Shown in pieces: positions 53,422-64,000 of a stretch of DNA of 64,000 bases. Position 1 is the first letter of the stretch; the number at the start of each line of letters is the position of its first letter. The DNA is from Akanthomyces muscarius. Lineage: Eukaryota > Ascomycota > Sordariomycetes > Hypocreales > Cordycipitaceae. The DNA lies in NCBI RefSeq assembly GCF_028009165.1, contig NC_079246.1:2914001-2978000 (forward strand). Direction: 5' to 3'. A program made the translations under genes and the position numbers. The notes below the pieces were generated by a model that worked only from the letters and a program-made list of their open reading frames with translations, was not told the DNA's origin and ran no database searches.

Positions 53422-54754
53422 CTAGGCGTCTTGATCCTGGTTCATATCACGCTTCCACTGGTCCTTCATTTTCTGCAACAGCCCCGGCACCGTATAAATG
53501 TCCATCGCCGTACCAGCCATGGCTTTCGCCACCCTCATCGCGCGATCGAATGCCCCTCGTGTCTTTGAAGCCTGTTCAAAATCCGGACTATGCGGCTGTC
53601 CACGCTCAGGCCCCGGCGGAATAGCAAAGCTGACATTCATGCTGGGCAGGGCATAGCTCAGATTTCCCTGATCCGTGCTCGACTTGACATATGTGTACTG
53701 CCCGGGTGGTGGCAGCGGCGGATCTGGGGCATTGGGCATTTCATGCCAGTACTTTGCAAAAGACGATGCCAGGACGCGATTGGGCATGTGATCGAGGTAT
53801 CCCGGCCGGACTTGAATCTCGGCGGTCGCTCCTGTGGCTTCGGCCCCGGCGCGGAAACAGCCTTCCACCTTGCGCTGCAGCTCATGCAGATGAGGCGCGG
53901 TGGACGCGCGGAGAACCGCAGCTCCAGCCGCATATTCATGAATATAATTCGGTCTATCGCCACCATGTATAATTTGCACACCGATGAAATCATCTGACCT
54001 GGTTTGCTGACGCATCGCGGAGATACCATTGTAGGCAATGACCATGGCATCGAGCGCATTGACGCCTTGCCACGGGTTTTTGGCCGAATGTGCTGCTTTG
54101 CCGTGGTATTCCACATCGAGTCTGGTAAAGGCGGTAGTTCTGACCATTGGGCTGTTGTTGAGGATCCCAGGGTGCGAAATCAGGGACACATCCGTGTTTT
54201 TATATGCACCCGCTTCCAGCAGCTTGACCTTGCCGCCGCCGCCTTCTTCTGCTGGCGTGCCGACTATGATGACCTTGCCGGGAAGACCTTCTTGGTCAAC
54301 TATTTCTGCAGTTGCGAGGCCAGCAGCCACAGACACCATTGCAATGAGGTTGTGTCCACATGCGTGGCCTAGATTCGGCAGTGCATCTAGATTAATGTGT
54401 CAGTGCTCAGCATTGCGACGAGATGGGCTCAGTCTTACCCATTTCTGCGTTGAATGAAACCACAGGCCCCGCCCGGCCAGTATCGAAGATGGCTTCCCAC
54501 GCCGTTGCCATTCCGTACGCTGAGCGCGTTACGGTCCATCCTGAGTGACTTTTCATAAAATTGGTCAATGCATCGTGCGTCTTGAACTCTTTGTAGCCGA
54601 GCTCTGGGTTGTCGTGTATAAAGCAGTTCAACGGCCACAGGGCAGGCTCGAGCTTATCAATAAAGCAGTCGATTTCAGCAAGGTGTCGCGTCTTGAGTTG
54701 AGAGTCTGATGGCGCCTCATCCGGCCTCGACACAAATACATAGTCCTCATCCAT
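53422..54754 (-). CDS. peptidase M20D family amidohydrolase (ACY1L2/PM20D2-like)
   Basis: Two exons (54754-54439, 54386-53422; 52-bp intron) give 426 residues. Metal-site motifs are EMDALPNLGHACGHN (across the intron), a following Glu in GTPAEEGGGGK, and HPGILN. The dimerisation-lid segment DVEYHGKAAHSAKNPWQGVN and the C-terminal TYVKSSTDQGNLSYALPS also match. The family cleaves amide bonds of N-acyl amino acids or dipeptides; PM20D2 acts on unusual dipeptides and the bacterial relative AbgB on p-aminobenzoyl-glutamate. It is cytosolic, with no signal peptide. The gene stands at the edge of the AT-rich block and looks intact. Confidence 0.9.
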
Positions 54755-54906
54755 ACCAAGGACAAAGCTGCTTCGCCTCTACTACGACAGAGGAGGACAG
54801 GATGATAGATCTGAATTACAAGCCTGTCGGGGCACGCGCTAATAATCCCACAGCCCCAGCCTCTAAAGCTTTTGAGCAAACTAACGTCAGCCACCCACTT
54901 TCGGGT

Positions 54907-54918
54907 CACCCCTAGAAA
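54907..54918. repeat. left arm of a 12-bp inverted repeat flanking the AT-rich block
   Basis: CACCCCTAGAAA, whose perfect reverse complement lies at 63951-63962. A CCACTT is also found a few bases outside each arm. The two arms sit almost exactly at the borders of the AT-rich block. Confidence 0.4.
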
Positions 54919-54959
54919 CGGGTCGCGTCACGCCTGCCAAAACACTAGCAGACTAAGAA

Positions 54960-56284
54960 GTCTTCTTTAATGATATATATAATACTAACCTGTATAAAAT
55001 CTTTAATTTATTACCTATAAGCCTTTTTATATAAACTAAAATAGTTAATATCTAAAGGCTAAAATATATAAGAAAAATATATAACTGTCAGGGACCTCGA
55101 AGCTATATAGTGGATGCTAGGGATACTCGGCTACGGTCTGGTATTGCTTGATCTTTTTGATCTCTGTGGCTGTCAGGGCACTCGCAGGGCACGCTGGTTG
55201 GTAGGAGGTTATAGGCAACCAGAGGGATCACGTGCGAAGAAGCTACTATATAGTTGCGGGCTGCCGACGAGAGAGTAGCGAGGAGACAGCGATAATTCCA
55301 CCATCATCCTAAAACCTAAGGATCATCTAGTGACTGAAGCTCTTCGCCGACAGCACCTCACAGTGGCCGAGTGGTTACCTAGCGCCCCGGTTCCTCACAA
55401 TAACTAAGTATAGTTATAGAAAGAAATTATCTTTATATTTTATTAAAAAGCTTAAATAAATTTAAATAATTAAAAGTTAAAGAATAAAGAAGGTATATTA
55501 CTTATTTATTAACTACATTATATAACTAACGTGGTTAATAAACAAGTAGCGCAGATAAGCGAGTAGCGCACCTCTACTAACCCCTTAACCTTTAATTATA
55601 AATAATTTAACTATAATATTAATAAACATCTAAAACTAATTAGAATCCTCTTCCTTACTAATTTCTATATTTATAGTATAAGTGTATATATTATATCTAG
55701 TCTAACTATATACACTATATTACTAACTATATATTTTAACCCTTACTTTATAATAACTATAAGCCTATATTTTATCCTTTACTTAACTATTTATATCTAT
55801 TTACTCTTTTAAATCTCTTATATCTTATATAGAAAGAGATCTTTTAATTTATAGCCTTATTTTTTTAGTCTATTAGTACTTACTAATTAGCTTATTTATA
55901 GCTTTAAGGCCTTATACCTAAGTATATAAAAATATAACCTTATATATAATAGCTATTATATCTTTCTTAAAACTATTAAGTATATTAAGACTTTTAGTTA
56001 GAGAGCTATTTAAGTAATTAGTAATTTATTTTTTTAAAATTAAAGACTATAAAACTACTTTATTTACTATACTTAGTGTCTAAGAGACTTAAAACCTAGC
56101 TAATCTTAAATATAAGTTTAAAAGACTTAGTATTATAAACTTAAGTTTTAAGGTAAAAATAACCTTTTTAAGATTAAAAGGGGTAATTCTAGCGCCTTAA
56201 AAACTACCTTAGATATTTTTTTTTATAATAAACTTATTAAAAGTATAAAAAAATATAAAAAAGAAGTCTTTTTTAGTAATATAT
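54960..56284. other. AT-rich, gene-free block (left part)
   Basis: Sequence dominated by TA-rich words, without open frames and typical of DNA degraded by RIP. A GC-normal solo LTR (55086-55399) is embedded in it. Nothing coding is seen in the rest. Confidence 0.7.
55081..55404. mobile_element. solo LTR, 314 bp, with ATAAC target duplication
   Basis: The element runs 55086-55399, starts TGTCAGGGACC, ends GGTTCCTCACA (TG..CA ends) and is flanked on both sides by ATAAC (55081-55085 and 55400-55404), a perfect 5-bp target-site duplication. No internal domain is present, so it is a solo LTR left after recombination. A second, split copy occurs at 56285-56316 and 63508-63598. The body is GC-normal and barely mutated, unlike its surroundings. 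Confidence 0.75.
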
Positions 56285-56316
56285 TATTAGGGACTTCGAA
56301 GCTATATAGTGGATAT
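56285..56316. repeat. left fragment of second 314-bp-type LTR copy
   Basis: 32 bp matching the start of the solo LTR (TGTCAGGGACCTCG there, TATTAGGGACTTCG here), ending at the gypsy insertion point with the mutated target duplication GATAT. Confidence 0.7.
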
Positions 56317-56544
56317 TGTGAAGGATTCGGGCTTTGCCCGCTCCCTAGGGACTTAATACGAGAGCTTAGTAAGCTCTTATATTAGGCGTAGATCGTACTT
56401 ACTTTATAGTGTAGATTATAAGCTAGATTAGGGGAGAGGGAGAGGGAGAGAGCCTCCCCCTTCCTTCTTCTTTCTTCTCTCCTTAAAAGAATTAATAACT
56501 ATTATAACACTTACTTATAGTAGCTATAAGGCTAGTTTATAATA
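56317..56544 (+). repeat. 5' LTR of the gypsy element (228 bp)
   Basis: Starts TGTGAAGG and ends ATAATA (CA mutated to TA). It contains the low-complexity stretch GGGGAGAGGGAGAGGGAGAG followed by a CT-rich run. It aligns without gaps to the 3' LTR; the differences I noted are mostly G/A and C/T transitions. Confidence 0.85.
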
Positions 56545-57515
56545 ATTAATTCTCTTTATAAAATAGAGAATTACGACCCTTATAGTACTATACTAAAGAC
56601 ATTCTTAGGTATATAAGAATAGTATAACGCCCTTATAGAATAGAATAGGAGATAAGCTGAAAAGATACGGCTCCTCTATAAGTAAATACTACTCCTATAG
56701 AATTAGGCTATACCGCCCTTAGGAGTAACTACTACGCCTTCTTCTACTAAATTGACTAATACTAGTAATAATCTAATAACTTATAAAAGGAAACCGCTCT
56801 TATAAGGGGATAAATTTAATAGTAACTAAAAAGCCTTTATAGGCTAGAAATAGGCGATTACCTATAAGCTTAAGATTAACACGGAATTTATTAGGCCCTT
56901 AAAAGTATAATTTATATATATTTAGTTAAATCTAAGCTTAATAGCTTAACTTAAAGTTACTATATACTTTAAGGTAGGTAGGTATAATAGGGAGTCTAAC
57001 TTTTACGCTTTCCTAAGCTACCTAGAGATAGTATTTAGCGACCCTTACTAATAGGAACTTATAATAATAAAGCTAAACTACCTTAAGTAAGGAGAGAGAG
57101 AACCCTTCTTATAGTTTTATATATAATTTAAATAAGAGCTAGCCCTAGCTAGTAGCTTACTTTAAAATAATAAGGTTAAACTTACTAAACTCTACCTAGT
57201 ACTCTTAGATATAATATAGGGGCTTATAGTTAGCTAATAAGTATTATAGATAAGCTATAAGTCTATAATATAGGAGCTATAAAAGCTCTCTATTAACTTA
57301 GAATTATATTAGATTAAAGAAAACTACTAATATAATATTTAATAAAGGAACCTACCTCTAAGAAAGGACTTAGAAGGGGACACTTTAATAATAGGTATAT
57401 AAGGCCTATACGTCCTACCCTCCTCTAACCTAAGGCCCTAGGGATAAAACTTTTTATATTAATAAGCAACCTAGGTAACTAAAAAGGTTCTCTAAGAATA
57501 AAAGGATATAGGCGC

Positions 57516-57557
57516 CTGCCTTTATTACAGAAAAGACAGGCACTATATTAGTAAATA
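57516..57557 (+). pseudogene. gag zinc-knuckle relic
   Basis: Reads CLYYRKDRHYISKY in the frame of the RT. The spacing of a CCHC knuckle (C-X2-C-X4-H-X4-C) is kept, but the second and last cysteines are tyrosines, as expected from TGC/TGT to TAC/TAT changes. Confidence 0.65.
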
Positions 57558-58703
57558 CCACCTCTTACTAGCACGCTAGCTAATAACTAGGATAAATAAG
57601 ATTAACACCTATATAAAGGAGGACACTATATTAAACGACTTAGAAAATAAGGACGCCTAGGGAAAAGACTCCCCCTAGGCTAATAAAATATAAATATATT
57701 ACTAAAAGACTAACTAAAAAACACATACTAGACAGAAAAAGTATAGAAGGATATAGTAGGTAGAATAAATATAAAACTATTTCTTATACTAGCTATCTTT
57801 AAGACTTATATCCTAGTAGATATCCTTATAGATTTAAGGTATAAGTATTATAGAGCTATATAGGAGGACACTATAGACTCCCTATAATTAGAGTGTATAC
57901 TACTCTCTTTATAGTAGTAAATTAAACTTACTATTAGGAACTCCTTAAGATTCCTAGTATCCTATATAGTTAGGGTATAAGTGGATATTAATAGTTAGGT
58001 ATTCTTAGTACTTCTTTATATTATACCTTCTCTCTTTTAGTTATTAATCCTAGGATTACCTTAACTAACTTATTATAGATTATTAATAGATATAAAGTAG
58101 TGTTATATCTACCTATAGGTGGTAGTAGGATAGAAGATATACTTCCTAGACTAATACTAAATTATATAAGGCTCTAACTTACTAAGTAGTAACTAGTTTT
58201 ACTAATAATTAAAATAAGATTAAACTATATATAGTATAAAGATAAAAGTCTTAGTTATAAGTATCTATAAAATTAATAGTATTATATAATATACCCTAAA
58301 AAGCTTAAAGAGCCTACTAAAATAGTACTAGGTCTTTTAAAGCCTATTTATAGAGAAGGACATAGCTACCCTCCTACTATACCGCCCTAGTTTTAATTAT
58401 AAAATTAAAATCTATATAAAACTAGATAAAAGCCCTAAATAACTTCTATATAGTAAGCTATATTATATACTATAAGACTAACTACTTAAACTACACTACT
58501 AACTAACCGCCTTCCTTAATAAAGGCTAGATCTAAGCTAGCTCCTCTCTAGCTATAATACCTATACTCCTAATTAAAAAGGCAAATAGGAGTTAGCGTTT
58601 TTATATTAATTACTAAGGTCTTAACGCTATATTAGAAGATAACTACTACCTATTACTACTTATTAAGGAGACTATCTATTCCTTATTAACTATAAAGTGG
58701 CTT

Positions 58704-58930
58704 ACTAAGTTAGACATCTACTTTACCTTCTATAAGCTATAAATAAAGCTTAGTTCTAAGAAGTATACTATATTCTATATAAGATTTAGATTATTTAAGT
58801 AGCTTATCTACCCCTTTAGCCTCTTAGGTATACCTACTATATTCTAATAATATATAAATTAGGTTCTAAACGATACTCTAGACGACTATACTATAGCCTA
58901 TCTTAATAATATTCTTATCTATAATAATAG
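58704..58930 (+). pseudogene. Ty3/gypsy reverse transcriptase relic
   Basis: The frame gives TKLDIYFTFYKL, IKLSSKKYTIFYIRF, LIYPFSLLGIPTIF and AYLNNILIY (58896-58922), the ordered core blocks of gypsy RT. The catalytic YxDD is YLNN, explained by two GAY-to-AAY changes. Stops interrupt between the blocks. Confidence 0.8.
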
Positions 58931-61900
58931 TAACCTTACTAACTATAAGTAGAAGGTTACTATAATACTATTATAGCTTAATAAGGCTAGACTCTATTTT
59001 AATCTTAATAAGTGTAAATTCTCTATTAAGATAGTAAAATACCTTAGGTTTATTATAAAGGTAGGCATATCACTTATACCTAACCTAAAGAAGGTCTAGG
59101 CTATCTATAAATAGGAGCCCTTATAGACTATAAAAGGGGTTAGGAGCTTTTTTAGTTTCTTTAACTTCTATTAGGAGTTTATCCTAAAATTCGCTACCTT
59201 ATTAAAGCTACTTACTTAACTTACTTAAAAGTATATCTAGTTCTATTAAGGGGGTAAGGAGGATACTGCCTTTAAAAAACTAAAGTTACTATTTCTCTCT
59301 AAGCTTTACCTTACACTTTAGGATCCCACTAAGGAGACTATAGTTAAAACTAACTACTTTAGTGTAGGGCTAAGAGGTTACTTATTATAACTTAATAATA
59401 AGAATATTTTACGCCTAATTATATACTACTCCTAGAAGCTAATAATAGTAGAGTGGAACTATACTATCTATAATAAGGAACTCCTTATTATAATTAAGTA
59501 TATCTAAGTATAAAAAGTAGAACTTTAAGGGTAAGAGTACCCTTTTACTATACTTACTAACTATAAAAACTTAGAGTACTTTATAAAACTATATGTTATT
59601 TTAGAATAATAGGCCTACTAGGCTAAATTCCTCTCTATATTTTAATACCGCCTTTACTACTAGCCTAGCCCTCTTATATAATAGCTAGACACACTTAGCT
59701 ATTAGGAGGTATATAAAGATAGACTAGACCGCCTACTAACAGGGATCCTAAGGCTAATTAATATCGCTATAATAGAGGATAGTCCTTATATTAGGGTACT
59801 AACACCCCTATTTATAGATAATAACCTTAATATACTATAAGAATTAGCGGTTTAAATAGACCTAAGCTATATAATAAAGATTATAATAGTCTAAGATAGC
59901 GCTTATATATTTCCACCTAAAGCTAACTTAAAAGATTAAGTAGCAGACTATACTATCTCTACCTATTACTACCTATAGTTCTAAGGCCGTCTCTAGGTAC
60001 CTAATTAGGAGCCCCTTATTACTACTCTAATTAAGAAAGTACATACTAACCCCTCCTTAGCGTATCTAGGGAAGAATAACACCTTCCTCCTCTTTATACG
60101 GTTATACTACTAGTCTAGTATATTATAGGATGTTATATAGTATGTCTAAAACTATACTTATTTTAGAGCCTATAAGTCTAGGAAACTATAATAGGGCCTC
60201 CTCTAACTAATACTAGTAGCTAACCGCTATTAGTAATAAATATCTATTAACTTTATAACTAATTTACTAGTACAGGATAGTAACACGTTATAGTTCTTTA
60301 TAGTAATTATAGACTAGCTATCTAAATTTATTTAACTAGAAGTGATAACTATAATAATAGCTAAGGCTTATACTAAATGTTTTCTCTTATATTAGTGGCG
60401 TTTTTATAGCTTTTTTAGGTAAATTATTAGTAATTAAGGCTCTAACTAGGTTAGGGAATTTTAGCGTATATTATACCGCCTAATAGACACTAAGTAACTC
60501 CTCTTTACTATATATTACCCCTAGACAGATAGTAGTATAAAGAGGGCGAACTAAAAAGTGTAAGTAGTACTATATATACTTATCTTATACTTATAGTATA
60601 ACTAGATATAGTAACTATTAACTATATAATAGGCGTTAAATAATAGAGACTCTTTTATTACTAGCTATAGCCTAAACTTCTTACTTTATAGCTATAATAA
60701 GGAATTAATTTAGACACTATAAGAGGTAATAATAGTACTAAAATCTCTAATAGGACATATTTAGATATTTTTTAAATAAATTTAGGATAGAGTTAAGCTT
60801 ATATAGTCTACTATTATATATATATAATAGTAATAGAAGGACTTTATAGATTAGATATGTTAATTAGCTAAATAATTCTATATTAGTAATAAAGTATAGC
60901 TTTCTTTTTAGAATATTACTATATTATAGTTAAATAAGAAACTTAACTAGGTCTATATGAAATATATAGTAACTAATATACTATTACTATTAATAGTTAT
61001 ATTAGACGTCCCTAGTAATATCTATAAAACCTTCTATATTAACCTTATTAAAAAAGCCGTAACTAATCCCTTACCGTCCTAAGCTCGCGATAACTAGGCC
61101 CTAGCACCTATACTAGTAGAAGATAAACTAGGTTCTAACCTAGCTAAAGAATATTTTATTAAGAAAATCCTATATATTTAGAATACTTATAGGCGTATAA
61201 AGAAAAGAGAAGTACTAGTAAAATAGACTAGCTATCTTACTCTAATATAGGAGCCCTTAGTAGTACTAATAAATAGTGTAGCCTTATAGGAATTTAAAGT
61301 AGAATAGGGAGACGCCTAGACTAATAACAGCCTATATATAGCTTATTACTATATAGCGGGAGCTACCTAATATTACAGAAAAGATATAGGCCTAAATTAT
61401 AACTCTTAGAAAATTTTAATTAATAAATAGTATATTACTATAAGAGCCCCCTTAAGAGCTTATAGCTTCTTTAGCACTACGCCTAGCCTCTTAGCATATA
61501 TAACCTAGACCTATATAGGTATTAAGAAAATAAAGAAATAGTAAAGCTATAAGTGTATACTAATATAATATAAAAGACTAGGTATAAAAGGCTAAGAGTA
61601 AAAGGAAAAATAGGTGGGAGTATAGTAGCGCTATATTAGGTATATAATAGAGATATCTTACTCTTTATTAGTAGACTATTTATAATTAGGGCAGGGGGAA
61701 TATAAGTAATAATAAGCGTATAGTAAAGATAACTTAGGGGAGTAAGAGCGATAATAGTGCCTAGAGTGATAATAACTAGAACTATAATAATATAAAGAGT
61801 ATAAAGAGTAACACTTATCCTACTTATTATTAAGATAGGTAAGAGTATAGTATTAGGGAGTAGTAAGTATAGTAATTAATATAAAGGCGGCGATTATTTA

Positions 61901-63279
61901 CTACTATACTATAATGTTATAGTTATTACGTTTTATAGTAGTAGTAGTAGTAGTATAGTTCTCTATCTATATAGATAATTAATAGTGTACTAATAGAGGA
62001 GGAGTGGAGGGTATACCTAGATAGCTTAAAGGCTAGTAGTTAGTCCTTAGAAGGCTTATATAGCTTATACTATCTCTTATAAGAAGTTATAGCCCTAACT
62101 AAAGGTAGGGGTGAAGACTATCTATAATAATATAGGAGAGGGCGGTATAGATAAGGCCTTAGTTAGGGGGGGAGTAACGGCGAATATATCCTAAGTGATA
62201 TAAGGCTATAAGTATATAGACTTTAAAGCGCTATTATACTAATAAAGAGCCTTTCTAAAGGTAGGTGTAGTGATAAGAAACTTATACCCCTTCTAGTAAG
62301 ACATACTAGTAGCCGCCTTTATAACAGCTCTCTTCTTATTAATAAGAGACTATAGACATTTAGTAGTATAGTAAAGGCGTGTGTTACTAGTAAAAAGTGC
62401 CTAGTTATAAACGTAAAGCTTCTTTTTATACTAGTAAACTAAATAGGAGCTAGTACTTATCTAAATATAGATAAGTATTAGATTTTTAGTGGCAGTATAG
62501 AGGTATATAAGGTAAAGGTATTCCTCCTTATTCTCTAATATAAAAGCCTTATTATCTAAATTACTAATAATAAGAATACTATTAATAGAGTAGTGGGGGG
62601 CTTTATGCCCTAAAGGACTAGTATTACTACTACCTTATAGTAGAAAAGGGGGAGGAGGAGCTACTATAATAGATATAGTATGGAGGTGTTAGGGAATAGT
62701 GAGGGAGTTATTAAGATTTGATAATTAGGAAGTTAATAGTGTGTAGGTAGAGATAGAAGGCAGAATATAGTTATAGAAGTTTATAGAAGGTTTAGTAGGA
62801 TAGAGAAGGGAGATAAGATAGGGGCGAAAAGAAATTTAAGAGAAATAATAATAATAGTTATAGCTATAAGACTCTTTTTATAGGATATTTACTTTAAAGA
62901 GGAGTGGCGTTATAAAAGGGCCTTAAAGGCCACACCTAGCCTTAATTATAGCGTAAAAGTAAAGTGTATTATAAAAGTATTATATATAACTAGTTAGGGT
63001 AAGTAAATAAAGTAGGGCGTAGCCTTTATAGCCTACACTTAGCCCCCTATTTATATATAAAGTATTAGTGTATAAGTTTCTCTGTGTTATAGTATATATA
63101 GCGGAGGTATAGCGTATAGTGTGCCCGTACAGTATAAGCATATAAGAATAGTTAATCCGCGCTAGGACGTACCTATGCTAGCATAGTAATAAAAAACTTT
63201 TTTCTGGCGGCTAATATACACATAGTGTTAACACTACTATCCTATATCTATTTCAGCCCGGCCTAGGAGGAGAGGGGTA

Positions 63280-63507
63280 TATAAAGGATTTAGGCTTTGC
63301 CCACTCCCTAGGGACTTAATGTGAGAGCTTAGTAAGCTCTCGTATTAGGCGTAGATTATACTTACTTTATAGTGTAGATTATAAGCTAGATTAGGGGAGA
63401 GGGAGAGGGAGAGAGCCTCCCCCTTCCTTCTTCTTTCTTCTCTCCTTAAGAGAATTAATAACTATTATAACGCTTACCTGTAGTAGCCGTGAGGCCAGTC
63501 TATAACA
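63280..63507 (+). repeat. 3' LTR of the gypsy element (228 bp)
   Basis: Starts TATAAAGG (TGTG mutated) and ends CTATAACA. Towards its right end it is less mutated than the 5' LTR (for example GAGGCCAGTC here against AAGGCTAGTT there). Confidence 0.85.
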
Positions 63508-63598
63508 GATGCTAGGGATACTCGGCTACGGTCTGGTATTGCTTGATCTTTTTGATCTCTGTGGCCGAGTGGTTTACCTAGCGCCCCGGTTCCTCACA
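63508..63598. repeat. right fragment of second 314-bp-type LTR copy
   Basis: Continues the split copy from the gypsy insertion point to the LTR end CCTCACA. It lacks about 220 bp of the middle found in the solo LTR; the deletion ends lie in short GTGGC repeats. It includes TGGCCGAGTGGTT, which resembles a tRNA A-box. Confidence 0.75.
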
Positions 63599-64000
63599 TT
63601 AGGTGACTTTTTAATAGCAGATAAGGTAAGAATTATATTACCTTTTATAGAAGTATTATCTATAAGTTATTATTAAGTAATTATAATATAAAGATAAAAG
63701 TTAGTATTTTATAGTAAAGGTACGCTGCTTACTTATTTACGCCGCTTATTTATTAACTATATTATAGTTAGTTAAGAGTTTTAATATATAAAAATATTTT
63801 AATATAACTAATATATTTAATTATATTTTTTTTATAAGTTAATTTTTTTATATAGTTTTTAATTATATCTAATATATATAGTTACTATGTAAGTAATAGA
63901 GGTCTTTTATAGGAATTACCTATTACTAAAAAGCTAAGCCTGTTAGATCATTTCTAGGGGTGAAGCTGGCTAAGTGGCGGGCGGTTCCGTTTTCAGCTCC
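63599..64000. other. AT-rich block (right end)
   Basis: AT-rich sequence without a gene until about 63940, then GC-normal sequence. The right arm of the 12-bp inverted repeat lies at 63951-63962. Confidence 0.6.
63951..63962. repeat. right arm of the 12-bp inverted repeat flanking the AT-rich block
   Basis: TTTCTAGGGGTG, the reverse complement of 54907-54918, close to the point where base composition returns to normal. Confidence 0.4.

Larger units (their letters stand above)
56317..63507 (+). mobile_element. degenerate Ty3/gypsy LTR retrotransposon, 7.2 kb
   Basis: Two 228-bp LTRs (56317-56544 and 63280-63507) bound the element; a purine-rich tract (AGGAGGAGAGGGG) precedes the 3' LTR. The target duplication is GATGC on the right (63508-63512) and GATAT, a transition-mutated copy, on the left (56312-56316). 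Inside, on the plus strand and in one common frame, are a zinc-knuckle relic (57516-57557) and reverse transcriptase (58704-58930, active-site relic YLNNILIY). The reading frame is broken by very many TAG/TAA stops. Element order gag then RT and the RT wording fit Ty3/gypsy. It is inactive. Confidence 0.85.

Noticed and set aside
52190..54754. Enoyl reductase and M20D enzyme as part of the NRPS cluster
   Set aside because: They lie more than 10 kb from the exporter, with unrelated secreted-protein genes between, and nothing links them to the pathway.
54960..64000. AT-rich block as a centromere or mitochondrial insertion
   Set aside because: The recognisable LTRs, target duplications and gypsy RT relic explain it as RIP-mutated repeats, and no mitochondrial gene is seen.

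Overview
The window looks like nuclear DNA of a filamentous ascomycete, probably a Sordariomycete and possibly Hypocreales (a guess from gene content, not proved). The genes carry short introns (about 47-88 bp, GT..AG, often GTAAGT donors and CTAAC branch sites). The families are typically fungal: Zn2Cys6 and bZIP regulators, PTH11-like rhodopsin-domain protein, DUF3431, CVNH, con-13-like. The last 9 kb is an AT-rich block whose retrotransposon relic carries C-to-T and G-to-A changes of the RIP (repeat-induced point mutation) type. I rebuilt all gene models by hand from reading frames and splice signals. No database was searched.

Layout. 1-14.5 kb: end of a rhodopsin-domain membrane protein, an APC-family permease, a frameshifted GST relic, a bZIP/DUF3425 regulator, a dienelactone hydrolase, an SDR relic, an aldo-keto reductase and an intact Zn2Cys6 regulator. 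14.5-24 kb: a mutated Zn2Cys6 pseudogene, a DUF3431 protein, an amidohydrolase, a serine carboxypeptidase and a GPI-type cell-surface protein with two Cys-rich repeats.

24.5-41.3 kb is the most interesting part, a candidate biosynthetic gene cluster. It has a bZIP-ankyrin regulator (the ToxE/APS2 type known from HC-toxin and apicidin clusters); a single protein joining a Gfo/Idh/MocA sugar dehydrogenase to a DegT/DnrJ/EryC1 PLP aminotransferase; a short NRPS (A-T-C followed by a carrier-like domain without its serine); a cytosolic 5'-nucleotidase-type metallophosphatase; and a full-size ABCB exporter. Oxidation plus amination of a (phospho)sugar or cyclitol, amide coupling by the NRPS, dephosphorylation and export form a coherent hypothetical route to an aminoacyl-aminosugar or aminocyclitol. 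The oxidoreductase/aminotransferase/phosphatase trio resembles bacterial kanosamine biosynthesis (NtdC/NtdA/NtdB). The product is unknown.

41.5-49.8 kb holds four small secreted-protein genes, each with a TATA box 75-125 bp upstream of its ATG: a lysozyme/lytic-transglycosylase-like protein of bacterial appearance, a thaumatin-like protein, a con-13-like HExxH protein and a cyanovirin-N-homology lectin. 51-55 kb: a 97-residue unknown protein, a TOXD-like enoyl reductase and an M20D amidohydrolase.

54.9-64 kb is gene-free. A 314-bp solo LTR with a perfect ATAAC target duplication comes first. It is followed by a 7.2-kb Ty3/gypsy element (228-bp LTRs, 5-bp target duplication) that inserted into a second copy of the same 314-bp LTR and was then heavily mutated.
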